Shown in pieces: positions 1 to 8,344 of a stretch of DNA of 15,186 bases (the stretch's first letter is position 1; each line of letters opens with the position of its first letter). Under the pieces are notes generated by a model that saw only the letters and a program-made list of their open reading frames with translations, had not been told where the DNA came from and made no database searches. The translations under genes and the position numbers were made by a program. Source of the DNA: an uncultured Candidatus Saccharibacteria bacterium (GTDB taxonomy: Bacteria; Patescibacteriota; Saccharimonadia; Saccharimonadales; Saccharimonadaceae); NCBI GenBank assembly GCA_949070545.1, contig CARTQV010000013.1, forward strand, positions 1-15,186, read 5' to 3'.

Positions 1-57
1 ACAAAGTAACTTACTAGCTTTGTATTGCATTTGTACATACATTGTAATGCAAATGTC
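1..57. repeat. Cassette-flank repeat at the left window edge
   Basis: The stretch between the window edge and the tag stop contains no gene. Bases 33-54 match 8402-8423 with one mismatch over 22 bp (core GTACATACA-TGTAATGCAAAT). Bases 1-9 (ACAAAGTAA) match 8357-8365, the outer edge of cassette C1. The order is the same in both places, although the spacing differs by about 13 nt. I infer that another cassette on the minus strand lies just left of the window and that this is its 5' flank. Bases 25-31 and 46-52 are a 7-bp inverted repeat (TTGCATT/AATGCAA) without a T-run, so it is a weak terminator candidate for tag. Confidence 0.5.
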
Positions 58-612
58 TTACGTTGCTTTGCAAAAATCACATTTTAATTCATGATCATTT
101 ATTATTCCGATAGCTTGCAAATAGGAATATATTATGGTTGAACCGACGAATTTCATTCCTCTTTTCTTCAAATCTCTTGAGACTTTATCTGAGAGCTCAG
201 ACGTCGTTTGAAAATTGTCATCTAGGTTTTTTATAATTTTATTGTCGGAAAAAGCCCAAATATAATCCGAGAAACTCCCAAATTCTTTTTGGATGTCGAT
301 GAATATTCTAGCGTTATTGATGGTAGCTTCGATTTTTAGTTGGTTTCTTATGATTGTGCTATCGTCCAAAAGTTCTTTTATCTTCTCCTCGTCGTATCGA
401 CTGATTTTGTTATAGTCGAAGTTGTCAAATGCCTTCTTGAATGCCGCTCTTTTATTTAGAATACACTCCCAAGATAGACCTGCCTGAAAAGATTCTAATA
501 CCAAAAGCTCAAACATATAGCCATCATAGTGCGGAGTCCCCCATTCTTTATCGTGATACTTGATATAGAGTGGATTCTTCACATTCACCCACTTGCACCT
601 TCTTTTTCCCAT
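58..612 (-). CDS. tag: DNA-3-methyladenine glycosylase I
   Basis: A 184-aa protein, the usual length for Tag, a base-excision-repair enzyme that removes 3-methyladenine from alkylated DNA in the cytoplasm. Family features in order: C6 and H20 (in YHDKEWG) near the N terminus, the active-site block LESFQAGLSW with the catalytic-site Glu, KKRGMKFVGSTIIYSYLQA, and a C-terminal NDHELKC giving the H-x3-C half of the zinc site. With C6 and H20 this makes the four Tag zinc ligands. I chose ATG 612 because homology starts at RRCKWVN; an in-frame extension to 750 runs through the promoter region and has no Tag-like residues. No Shine-Dalgarno is visible, and a TATAAT sits only 10 nt upstream, so the message is probably almost leaderless. 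It diverges from rpoB. A TagI-family glycosylase is close to certain. Confidence 0.93.
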   Translation of the reverse strand: MGKRRCKWVNVKNPLYIKYHDKEWGTPHYDGYMFELLVLESFQAGLSWECILNKRAAFKKAFDNFDYNKISRYDEEKIKELLDDSTIIRNQLKIEATINNARIFIDIQKEFGSFSDYIWAFSDNKIIKNLDDNFQTTSELSDKVSRDLKKRGMKFVGSTIIYSYLQAIGIINDHELKCDFCKAT

Positions 613-622
613 GGCTATGTTA

Positions 623-631
623 ATTATAACA
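623..631 (-). promoter_or_regulatory. Extended -10 promoter of tag
   Basis: Read on the minus strand, the sequence is TGTTATAAT, an extended -10 element (TGn plus a perfect TATAAT). It ends 10 nt before the tag ATG, so the expected start site is only about 3-5 nt upstream of the codon. There is no good -35 hexamer at 17 bp, as is common for extended -10 promoters. Confidence 0.6.
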
Positions 632-652
632 TAATGACCCAGCATAAAACTC

Positions 653-681
653 TTGCAATTTCGCTGAAAATCCGCTAGAAT
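653..681 (+). promoter_or_regulatory. Promoter of rpoBC
   Basis: TTGCAA (653-658) and TAGAAT (676-681) are separated by exactly 17 bp, a good sigma-70-type pair. The predicted start near 688 gives a leader of about 115 nt before the GTG start of rpoB. It lies back to back with the tag promoter. Confidence 0.6.
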
Positions 682-699
682 AAAAACAAGAAGTAGTGA

Positions 700-750
700 G
701 TGGTGTTTTTTGGGCGCACTAGATTTGGCGGTTTTAGTGCGGAATACCAC
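700..750 (+). promoter_or_regulatory. Structured rpoB leader hairpin
   Basis: Within the predicted 5' untranslated region, CGCACTA (715-721) pairs perfectly with TAGTGCG (735-741) around a 13-nt loop. Outside this stem, GTGGT (700-704) pairs with ACCAC (746-750) across an asymmetric internal loop. There is no T-run after it, so it is not a simple terminator. It may stabilise the leader or bind a regulator; the role is unknown. Confidence 0.4.
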
Positions 751-802
751 AGTTAATCTTCGGCGCTACAAGATTATCAACACTAAAGAGAAGAGGAATA
801 GT

Positions 803-3800
803 GTGAGTAAAAAAACCACAGACAATGGTCGCGTGTTTTTCACTGAGGGCGACCAAGCACTTCCCATTCCGGATCTGATTGCCCATCAGAAGGATAGCTG
901 GGAGGATTTTATAAAATCGGGCCTACGTGAGGTATTCAATGAATTGAATCCGATCGACGACTACACTGGACAGAAGTTGTCCATGAAATTCAAAGATTAT
1001 TATTTCAAGGCACCAGCTGAAGATGAAAAGACTGCGAAATACAATCTTTCGACCTATGCTGCGCCACTTCACGTCCAAGTCGAGCTGACAAACAAGGTAA
1101 CTGGCGAAGTAAAAGAACAGGATATTTATTTCGGTGACTATCCTTGGATGACGAACCGCGCAACGTTTATCATCAATGGAACCGAGCGTGTTGTCGTCAG
1201 CCAATTGATTCGTAGCGCTGGAGTTTTCTTCACGGCTGATGAGGTAAATGGACACCGCTATTATGGCGCGAAGGTAATTCCGGGCCGTGGGGCTTGGCTT
1301 GAGTTTGAAACCACGCCAAGTGGTTGTATTAACGTAAAAATTGACCGTCGTCGCAAAATCCCAGTTACGACCTTCCTCAAGGCTCTCGGAATTGCGAAAG
1401 AAGAGGACATCCGAGCGAAGTTCGCTGATGTTGATAACGGTGCAATTAGCTATATCAACGCAACGCTCGAGAAAGACACTGCGAGTGGTCAATCCGCAGC
1501 TTTACTCGAAGTTTATCGCCGTTTGCGCCCAGGCGATCTTGCAACCGTCGAAAACGCGAAGTCAATGATTGAACGTGCTTTCTTCGACTATCGTCGCTAT
1601 GACTGTTCGCGCGTTGGTCGCTTTAAATTGAACCGTCGCTTGGGTTATGATACTCCAAATGACGCCGCGCACCGTACTTTGCAGATGAAAGATCTCATCG
1701 CGATTATTAGCGAAATTATCCGCTTGAATAATACCCAAGAACCTGCGGATGACATCGACTCGTTGTCGAACCGTCGTGTGAAATTGGTCGGGGAATTAGT
1801 CCAGAGGCAATTCCGACTCGGTATGCTCAGATTGCAGCGCAACATTTTGGACCGTATGTCGATGGCTGATCCAGAAGAGGTTACACCGTCACAGCTTTTG
1901 AACTCGCGCCCAGTTGTTGCTGCCGTGAAAGAGTTTTTCTCAAGCTCACAACTTTCGCAATTGATGGACGAAGTCAATGGTTATTCTGAACTCGCTCATA
2001 AACGCCGCTTAAGCTCGATGGGACCTGGTGGTTTAACGCGAGAGCGCGCTGGATTTGACGTGCGTGATGCCCACCCGACGCATTACGGTCGCATTTGTAC
2101 AGTTGAAACACCAGAAGGCGGCAACGTCGGTCTTGTTTTGAACCTTGCGACCTATGCTCGAATCAATGAGTATGGTTTTATTGAAGCGCCATATCGTATC
2201 GTGAAGAATGGCAAGGTGACCGACGAAGTTGTTTATGTCGACGCTGCCTCCGAAGACGACATGATTATCGCGGATGCTAGCGTGAAGTTGAATGAAAAAG
2301 GCGAATTTGTTGAAGATTGGGTTTCTGCCCGTGTCAAGGGCCGCCCAAGCCAAGTCGCTTCGAACCTTGTAACACATATCGACGCCGCCCACAAGGAAAT
2401 TTTGGGGACGAGCGCTAGCTTAATTCCATTCGTCGAGAAAAATCGTGTTGACCGCTCTCTAATGGCTTGTGCTATGCAGAAGCAAGCTGTACCACTGCTG
2501 AAAAATGACGCACCGACAGTCGGGACTGGGATCGAGCACGCTGTCGCGATGAATACTTCCCAGGTCGTCGTTGCTGAAGGTGCGGGAGAAGTCGTGAAAG
2601 CCGACGGTGTTAGTGTTATTGTGAAATATAAAGACGGCGAAAAAGAATATAAGCTGCAACATTTCGAAAAAACCAATGATGATCGTTGTTATAATCAACG
2701 CGTGAAAGTTGTTCGTGGGCAAAAAGTTAAGAAAGACGACATCTTGATTGAAGGTGCGAGCGTTACAAATGGTGAACTTGCTCTTGGAAAAGATTTGCTC
2801 GTAGCGTTTATGCCATGGCGTGGTTACAACATGGACGATGCGATTGTGATTTCGTCGCGATTAGTCGAAGACGATAAGCTGACTAGCATTAACATCAAGG
2901 ACTTCGATGTTGAGGTTCGTGAAACGAAGCTCGGCCCAGAGCAAGTTACACGTGATATTCCGAATGTTCCAGAAAAGAGCTTGCGCCATCTTGGTGAAGA
3001 CGGTATTGTCGTAGTCGGTAGTGAGGTCCAGCCTGGTGATATTCTTGTTGGTAAAATCACGCCGAAAGGCGAACAAGAATTGTCGAGCGAAGAGAGACTA
3101 CTGCGAGCCATTTTCGGTGAAAAAGCAAAAGATGTGCGTGACACTTCGGTGCGCATGAATGGCTCCAGCACAGGCAAAGTTGTCGGCGTCCGAGTTTATA
3201 CTAGAGAACAAGGACACGAGTTGAAGGCCGGAGTCCTAATGCAAATTAAGATTTACGTCGCCGAAATGCGCAAAATCAGCGTCGGAGATAAAATCGCTGG
3301 TCGTCACGGCAACAAAGGCGTGGTTTCACGTATTCTCCCTGTAGAAGATATGCCATTCATGGAAGATGGAACTCCGATTGATGTTCTGCTCAGCCCAATG
3401 GGCGTACCGAGCCGTATGAACCTCGGGCAGTTGTTTGAAGTTCACCTCGGTATGGCGGCACGAGCTCTGGGTTATAAAGTCGCAACGCCTCCATTCAATG
3501 GCGTCAGTGATGAGACTATCTCGGAACAGCTTGAAAAGGCTGGATTTAGCCGTGACGGTCGTGTGCAACTATATGACGGTTTGACTGGAGAGCCATTCAA
3601 CGAGCGAACAAGCGTTGGCGTGATGCATATGCTAAAACTTCATCACATGGTCGAAGACAAGATTCACGCTCGCTCGACGGGTCCATATACCATGGTTACT
3701 CAACAGCCACTCGGTGGTAAAGCCCAAAATGGTGGTCAGCGTTTCGGAGAAATGGAGGTTTGGGCACTCGAAGCTTATGGCGCTGCCACAACTTTGCAGG

Positions 3801-4192
3801 AAATGCTGACGATTAAGTCTGACGACGTTTATGGTCGTGCAAAAGCTTATGAAAGCATCATCAAACATGAGCCGATCGAAGGGCCGAAACTCCCAGAAGG
3901 GTTCAACGTCCTTGTAAAAGAGTTCCAGGGATTGGGCTTAAAAGTTGATTTGCTCGATCATGGCGAATCGACAGATGCGAGCGAAGTTATCGAAAAAACT
4001 TCTCGCGAAATCGAAAAATCTCACGATGATAGTTTGATTTATGCTCAGCATCAAAGCGAAAAAGTAGCGGATACTTTGGTTGACCTCGATGAAACCGAAG
4101 CAGAAGCGATGCTAGATGACGAGGGGGTAGAAATAACAGAGGCAGATGAGTTTGCTGATGCGGGCGAAACTGACCTCGGAGAGGAGATGTAA
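803..4192 (+). CDS. rpoB: DNA-directed RNA polymerase beta subunit
   Basis: A 1129-aa RNA polymerase beta subunit. I chose GTG 803 (MSKKTTDNGRVFF), preceded by AGAGGA 5 nt upstream; the longer frame to TTG 710 covers the structured leader. Family blocks in order: the rifampicin-pocket region around residues 380-410 ending HKRRLSSMGPGGLTRERAGF, then RDAHPTHYGRICTVETPEGG, GYNMDDAIVIS, the active-site segment GDKIAGRHGNKGVVSRILP with K830 and K838 (E. coli K1065 and K1073), and the C-terminal QQPLGGKAQNGGQRFGEMEVWALEAYGA. An acidic tail of about 60 residues follows the last family block. Relative to E. coli 514-533, this protein has L for F514, V for N518, G for P520, Y for L521 and M for L533. 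rpoC begins 1 nt after the stop, so the two are translationally coupled. Confidence 0.97.
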   Translation: MSKKTTDNGRVFFTEGDQALPIPDLIAHQKDSWEDFIKSGLREVFNELNPIDDYTGQKLSMKFKDYYFKAPAEDEKTAKYNLSTYAAPLHVQVELTNKVTGEVKEQDIYFGDYPWMTNRATFIINGTERVVVSQLIRSAGVFFTADEVNGHRYYGAKVIPGRGAWLEFETTPSGCINVKIDRRRKIPVTTFLKALGIAKEEDIRAKFADVDNGAISYINATLEKDTASGQSAALLEVYRRLRPGDLATVENAKSMIERAFFDYRRYDCSRVGRFKLNRRLGYDTPNDAAHRTLQMKDLIAIISEIIRLNNTQEPADDIDSLSNRRVKLVGELVQRQFRLGMLRLQRNILDRMSMADPEEVTPSQLLNSRPVVAAVKEFFSSSQLSQLMDEVNGYSELAHKRRLSSMGPGGLTRERAGFDVRDAHPTHYGRICTVETPEGGNVGLVLNLATYARINEYGFIEAPYRIVKNGKVTDEVVYVDAASEDDMIIADASVKLNEKGEFVEDWVSARVKGRPSQVASNLVTHIDAAHKEILGTSASLIPFVEKNRVDRSLMACAMQKQAVPLLKNDAPTVGTGIEHAVAMNTSQVVVAEGAGEVVKADGVSVIVKYKDGEKEYKLQHFEKTNDDRCYNQRVKVVRGQKVKKDDILIEGASVTNGELALGKDLLVAFMPWRGYNMDDAIVISSRLVEDDKLTSINIKDFDVEVRETKLGPEQVTRDIPNVPEKSLRHLGEDGIVVVGSEVQPGDILVGKITPKGEQELSSEERLLRAIFGEKAKDVRDTSVRMNGSSTGKVVGVRVYTREQGHELKAGVLMQIKIYVAEMRKISVGDKIAGRHGNKGVVSRILPVEDMPFMEDGTPIDVLLSPMGVPSRMNLGQLFEVHLGMAARALGYKVATPPFNGVSDETISEQLEKAGFSRDGRVQLYDGLTGEPFNERTSVGVMHMLKLHHMVEDKIHARSTGPYTMVTQQPLGGKAQNGGQRFGEMEVWALEAYGAATTLQEMLTIKSDDVYGRAKAYESIIKHEPIEGPKLPEGFNVLVKEFQGLGLKVDLLDHGESTDASEVIEKTSREIEKSHDDSLIYAQHQSEKVADTLVDLDETEAEAMLDDEGVEITEADEFADAGETDLGEEM

Positions 4193-4193
4193 A

Positions 4194-7100
4194 ATGGCTT
4201 GGATGGATAATTTTATCAGCGCCAACGACTTTGACTCAATTCGCCTCAGCGTTGCGAGTAAAGAAGATATCTTGAACTGGAGCTATGGTGAAGTTCTAAA
4301 GCCGGAAACGATTAACTACCGCACCCAAAAGCCAGAACGCGACGGATTGTTCTGTGAGCGGATTTTCGGTCCAGTCAAGGATATCAATCCGCACGATTCA
4401 AAACTAAAAGGCGTGAGATCAAGAGAAGCTGCGGTTGACAAAGAAGGAAACTTGGTTACGAAGAGTATTTCTCGTCGTGAACGTATGGGGCATATCACTC
4501 TCGCTGCACCGGTTGCTCACATCTGGTTCATGCGTGGCCGCCCGAGTGCGCTCAGTACACTTTTGAACTTGACCGTAAAAAATATCGAAAAAGTAGTGTA
4601 TTTTGCGGCCTATTTGATCGTCGATGCAAAAGACGAAGAAATTGCACAACGCCTTGCTGATCTTGAGGCGAATACAATTGCTGCACGTGAAGCAATTAAG
4701 CTGCGCTATGAAGAAATGGCAAAACAAGAAGGTGCAAATGTCACAGCCTTGGCCGATGAACAGGCAAAAGAGTCAGAAGAGCTCGAGAGTGACTATCTGA
4801 TGCGTAAATCGTTGCTTGAGAAAATGACAAAAGGTGCAATCCTCGGCGAACAAGAATATCGTAATCTTCCCGATGATTATGATGAACTAATCGAAGTCGA
4901 GATGGGTGCTACCGCAATCAAAAAACTGCTCGACGAAATTGATTTGCGGGCGATGATCGACGAACTACGCGAAGAAGCTGAAGCCAGCAAAGGCCAGAAG
5001 CAAAAGCGTATCATGAAACGCTTGAAAGTGCTCGAGGGTATGGAGAGCGCAGGAATCAAGCCAGCTGATCTGATTCTAACGATTGTCCCAGTGATTCCAC
5101 CTGATTTGCGTCCGATGATTTCACTCCCTGGTGGCCGATTCGCAACGTCCGATTTGAACGATTTGTATCGTCGAGTGATTAATCGTAATAATCGTCTGAA
5201 AAAGTTGCTTGAACTGAATGCTCCAGCCGTGATTTGCCATAACGAAATGCGCATGCTCCAGGAAGCCGTAGACGCTCTAATTGATAACTCCGCTGTCCAT
5301 AGTAGTCGTAGTGCTAGTGCCCAAAACGGCCGCCGGAAGCTGAAGAGTATTTCTGATCTCCTGAAAGGTAAGCAAGGGCGCTTCCGTCAAAACTTGCTTG
5401 GTAAACGCGTTGATTATTCTGGTCGTTCAGTAATCGTTGTTGGACCAGAGTTGAAGCTTAATGAATGTGGTTTGCCAAAGCAAATGGCACTCGAGCTCTT
5501 CAAGCCATTCGTCGTTTCTTGGCTGATGGAGAATGAACACGCTGCAAATATTCGCAATGCTACGCGCATGATTGAAGCAGGTGAAGCGATTGTTTGGGAC
5601 GGTCTCGATGAATGCATTAAAGGTAAATATGTGCTTCTGAACCGTGCGCCGAGTTTGCATAGACTCTCTGTCCAAGCATTTCAGCCAAAGTTGATTGATG
5701 GAAAAGCAATTCAATTGCATCCACTAGTTGCGAGCGGGTTCAATGCTGACTACGATGGTGACCAAATGGCAGTTCATCTTCCGCTCTCCGACGCCGCGCA
5801 AGCTGAGGCTGGCGAGCTGATGTCAGCTGGAAAGAACTTACTAAAGCCAGCCGACGGCGCGCCAGTACTTGCGATTTATCAGGATGTCGTATTGGGTATT
5901 TATTACCTCACCTATGACAAACCTGGCACGGAAACGAACGAAGTGAAACCATTTAGCTCGGTCTACGAAGCTGAGATGGCCTACGATCAGGGACTCATTG
6001 AGCTCCAGACTCCGATTCGTGTTTTTGCAAAGGGCGAAATCCGGAATACAACGCTTGGACGAGTAATCTTCAACGAAGTGTTACCTGAAAAATACCCGTA
6101 CAATAACTCAGTCCAAACCAGCAAACAGCTCAAAAACGTCATGGCGGAGATTTTTGAGAACTTCGGCGCAGACGAGATGGTAAAGACAGCAGACGCTGTG
6201 AAGAATCTCGCCTTTGAATATGAAACGGTTGCTTCGGTTTCGACTGCGAAGGATGACTATCCGACTTATCCGGAAATCGATGATTTCATCGCCGAGGGTG
6301 ACGCAAAGACAGCTTTGATTCAGGAACAATTCGACCAAGGTTTGGTGACAGAAGAAGAACGTTATAACTTAACCGTCGCTAACTGGCGCGACATCGACAA
6401 AAAGATTTCCGATTTCTTGAAGAGCAAACTTGCCGAGATGGACACTGACATCGCAATGATGGTCCAATCTGGTGCTCGCGGTAGCATCTCGAATGTGAAA
6501 CTCGCATCAGCCGAAATCGGTATTATGGTCGACATCAACAATAACGAAATTGAGTTGCCAGTCAAAAGCAGCTACAAAAAAGGCCTAAACACTCTAGAAA
6601 GCTTTATTGCGACCCGTGGTGCGCGCCAAGGCCAGGTTTCTACTGCGCTGAGGACAGCAGACTCAGGGTATTTGACAAGGCGCCTCGTTGACGTTGCTCA
6701 AGACGTCTTCACAACTGACGAAGAGGCCCCTGACCCAGGATTCGAAGTTTTCAAGAAAGAAAGCGAGTACATGGGCATTAACTTCGCTGCGCGTATCGCT
6801 GGACGCTACACAGCCGAAGCTGTGCCAGGCTATGTTGAAGCCGACCAGCTGATTAGTCGTGAAATTGCTGAACAAATCGAAAATGACGACGATATCGAAA
6901 GCGTCAAGATTCAATCTGTTTTGACAACTACGGCTGTTACAGGTGTACCACGCAAGGCCTATGGCGTTGATCTTTCGACCCGCGCTTTAGTGGAAGCAAA
7001 TCAGCCAGTCGGCGTGATTGCTGCTCAGTCGCTCGGTGAGCCAGGTACACAGCTGACGCTCGATACGAAACACGGTTCTGGTGTTGCGGGCTCTGGCGCA

Positions 7101-8060
7101 ATCGCTCGCGGTCTTCCGCGTGTCGAAGAGTTGCTCGAAGCTCGTGCTCCGAAAGGTCAAGCTTATACTGCACCGATCGCTGGCACAGTCGAAATGTGGG
7201 AAGACGGCAATAAATATGTTGTTCAATTAACCCCAGAAAGTGGTGAGACGACTCGTATTGAGCTCGAGGGCAGGAAAGCCACAGTCAAAGACGGCGCCAA
7301 TGTCAGTGCTGGTGACGTTATCGCCGACAAAGGAGCAGGCAAAGAACCAATTATCGCTCCAGTTGATGGCATCGCCGAACTCGTGAAAGACGCAATCGTA
7401 TTAGTTGCAAGTGCAAGTGCGCCAGTCAAGGTCGAGATTCCGAACGAAGCCGAAATGCTCGTAAAATCTGGTGACCGTCTCGAAGCGGGTGACCGGCTAA
7501 CGGCAGGGTCCTTGAACCTTCAAGATATGCTGAAATACAAGGGCGCCGAGGAAACCGCACGCTATATCATGAACGACGTCATTTCGGTTTACGCCGCGCA
7601 AGGTCATGAGATTTCTGCGAAGCACCTTGAAATTATCGTGCGCCAAATGTTTAGCCGTGCTGTAATCAACGAACCAGGTGATTCCAGCTTCGTAACTGGA
7701 GACATCGTCTCTCGTGCCACGATTACCGCCGAGAATGAGAAACTTGAGGCCGCCGGAAAGGAACCCGCAACTTATGAAAACCTGTTGCTTGGTATCACGA
7801 AAGTTTCGATCTGCTCAGATTCGTTCTTGTCTGCCGCGTCCTTCCAAGAGACGACTCACGTCTTGATCAATGCCGCAATCAATGGTCGCGTTGACCATCT
7901 CCGTGGCCTGAAGGAAAATGTCATTATCGGCCGCAAGATCCCAGTCGGTACTGGCGTAAAGCCACTCGTAGTAGTGAATGCTGAGCGCGATGAAGAACTG
8001 GCTGAAACGGAAGACATGGCAAGCAGCGGTCCTAGCGCCGAGGATATCGCCGAGCTGTAG
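4194..8060 (+). CDS. rpoC: DNA-directed RNA polymerase beta-prime subunit (zinc sites lost)
   Basis: A 1288-aa RNA polymerase beta-prime subunit. ATG 4194 (MAWMDNFISAND) follows the rpoB stop by 1 nt and is preceded by AGAGGAG 7 nt away; an upstream in-frame start at 4146 lies inside rpoB and is rejected. The catalytic loop is NADYDGD at 517-523, with D519, D521 and D523 holding magnesium. Also present are KPETINYRTQKPERDGLFCE, RRERMGHITLAAPVAHIW, the trigger-loop/bridge block TRGARQGQVSTALRTADSGY, and GVIAAQSLGEPGTQLTLDT. The zinc-binding motifs are missing. At residues 59-98 the usual CxC...CxxC is replaced by cysteine-free sequence (GPVKDINPHDSKLKG to RRERMG). At about 840-926 the usual C...CxxxxxxCxxC is replaced by TTDEEAPDPGF and LTTTAVTGVPRKAYGVDL. 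The protein has only five cysteines, none at zinc positions. Confidence 0.97.
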   Translation: MAWMDNFISANDFDSIRLSVASKEDILNWSYGEVLKPETINYRTQKPERDGLFCERIFGPVKDINPHDSKLKGVRSREAAVDKEGNLVTKSISRRERMGHITLAAPVAHIWFMRGRPSALSTLLNLTVKNIEKVVYFAAYLIVDAKDEEIAQRLADLEANTIAAREAIKLRYEEMAKQEGANVTALADEQAKESEELESDYLMRKSLLEKMTKGAILGEQEYRNLPDDYDELIEVEMGATAIKKLLDEIDLRAMIDELREEAEASKGQKQKRIMKRLKVLEGMESAGIKPADLILTIVPVIPPDLRPMISLPGGRFATSDLNDLYRRVINRNNRLKKLLELNAPAVICHNEMRMLQEAVDALIDNSAVHSSRSASAQNGRRKLKSISDLLKGKQGRFRQNLLGKRVDYSGRSVIVVGPELKLNECGLPKQMALELFKPFVVSWLMENEHAANIRNATRMIEAGEAIVWDGLDECIKGKYVLLNRAPSLHRLSVQAFQPKLIDGKAIQLHPLVASGFNADYDGDQMAVHLPLSDAAQAEAGELMSAGKNLLKPADGAPVLAIYQDVVLGIYYLTYDKPGTETNEVKPFSSVYEAEMAYDQGLIELQTPIRVFAKGEIRNTTLGRVIFNEVLPEKYPYNNSVQTSKQLKNVMAEIFENFGADEMVKTADAVKNLAFEYETVASVSTAKDDYPTYPEIDDFIAEGDAKTALIQEQFDQGLVTEEERYNLTVANWRDIDKKISDFLKSKLAEMDTDIAMMVQSGARGSISNVKLASAEIGIMVDINNNEIELPVKSSYKKGLNTLESFIATRGARQGQVSTALRTADSGYLTRRLVDVAQDVFTTDEEAPDPGFEVFKKESEYMGINFAARIAGRYTAEAVPGYVEADQLISREIAEQIENDDDIESVKIQSVLTTTAVTGVPRKAYGVDLSTRALVEANQPVGVIAAQSLGEPGTQLTLDTKHGSGVAGSGAIARGLPRVEELLEARAPKGQAYTAPIAGTVEMWEDGNKYVVQLTPESGETTRIELEGRKATVKDGANVSAGDVIADKGAGKEPIIAPVDGIAELVKDAIVLVASASAPVKVEIPNEAEMLVKSGDRLEAGDRLTAGSLNLQDMLKYKGAEETARYIMNDVISVYAAQGHEISAKHLEIIVRQMFSRAVINEPGDSSFVTGDIVSRATITAENEKLEAAGKEPATYENLLLGITKVSICSDSFLSAASFQETTHVLINAAINGRVDHLRGLKENVIIGRKIPVGTGVKPLVVVNAERDEELAETEDMASSGPSAEDIAEL

Positions 8061-8087
8061 ATTACAGTATAAAACAGAAACTAGTAT

Positions 8088-8122
8088 AGCTCTGCCTAGG
8101 AAGTTCTAGGCAGAGCTTTTTT
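8088..8122 (+). terminator. Intrinsic terminator of rpoBC
   Basis: A perfect 12-bp stem (AGCTCTGCCTAG at 8088-8099, CTAGGCAGAGCT at 8106-8117) with a 6-nt loop GAAGTT runs into six Ts (8117-8122). It lies 27 nt after the rpoC stop. Cassette C1 begins 20 nt beyond it. Confidence 0.95.
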
Positions 8123-8142
8123 GGTTGTGTGTCTCCTCCCCC

Positions 8143-8188
8143 TCCTCCTACTATAGGCACTAACTAACTAGCTAGGCAGCGGAGGGAG
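8143..8188 (-). repeat. Conserved 3' end element of cassette C1
   Basis: A 46-bp copy of the element also at 8747-8788 (opposite orientation) and 14101-14142. It differs from those two by a 4-bp TAAC duplication and one substitution (ATAGGCAC for ATAGACAC). It encodes SLRCLAS-stop plus about 20 bp of downstream DNA. The outer CCTCC can pair with the inner GGAGG, and the middle holds the palindrome CTAGCTAG. Confidence 0.85.
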
Positions 8189-8344
8189 CGAGCGGCATAA
8201 CGGCTACCGTCGCTACTCGGGTAAGTACCAGTAGCGCTAAAAATAAAATAAGCAGTAGCCTCAATTGAAGCATTGACGTAGCTAGATAGATAATTCCCAT
8301 TTTTTCCTATGTCGCCAAGAGTAGCTGCAATTGGTAGACCAATT

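Noticed and set aside
710..802. N-terminal extension of RpoB from TTG 710
   Set aside because: It covers a structured leader and has no family similarity; GTG 803 has AGAGGA at good spacing.
923..1492. 189-aa minus-strand open frame inside rpoB
   Set aside because: It is antisense to a well-conserved stretch of rpoB and has no recognisable protein features or start signals.
4146..4193. RpoC start at 4146
   Set aside because: It lies inside rpoB in another frame; ATG 4194 begins the conserved protein and has a Shine-Dalgarno.
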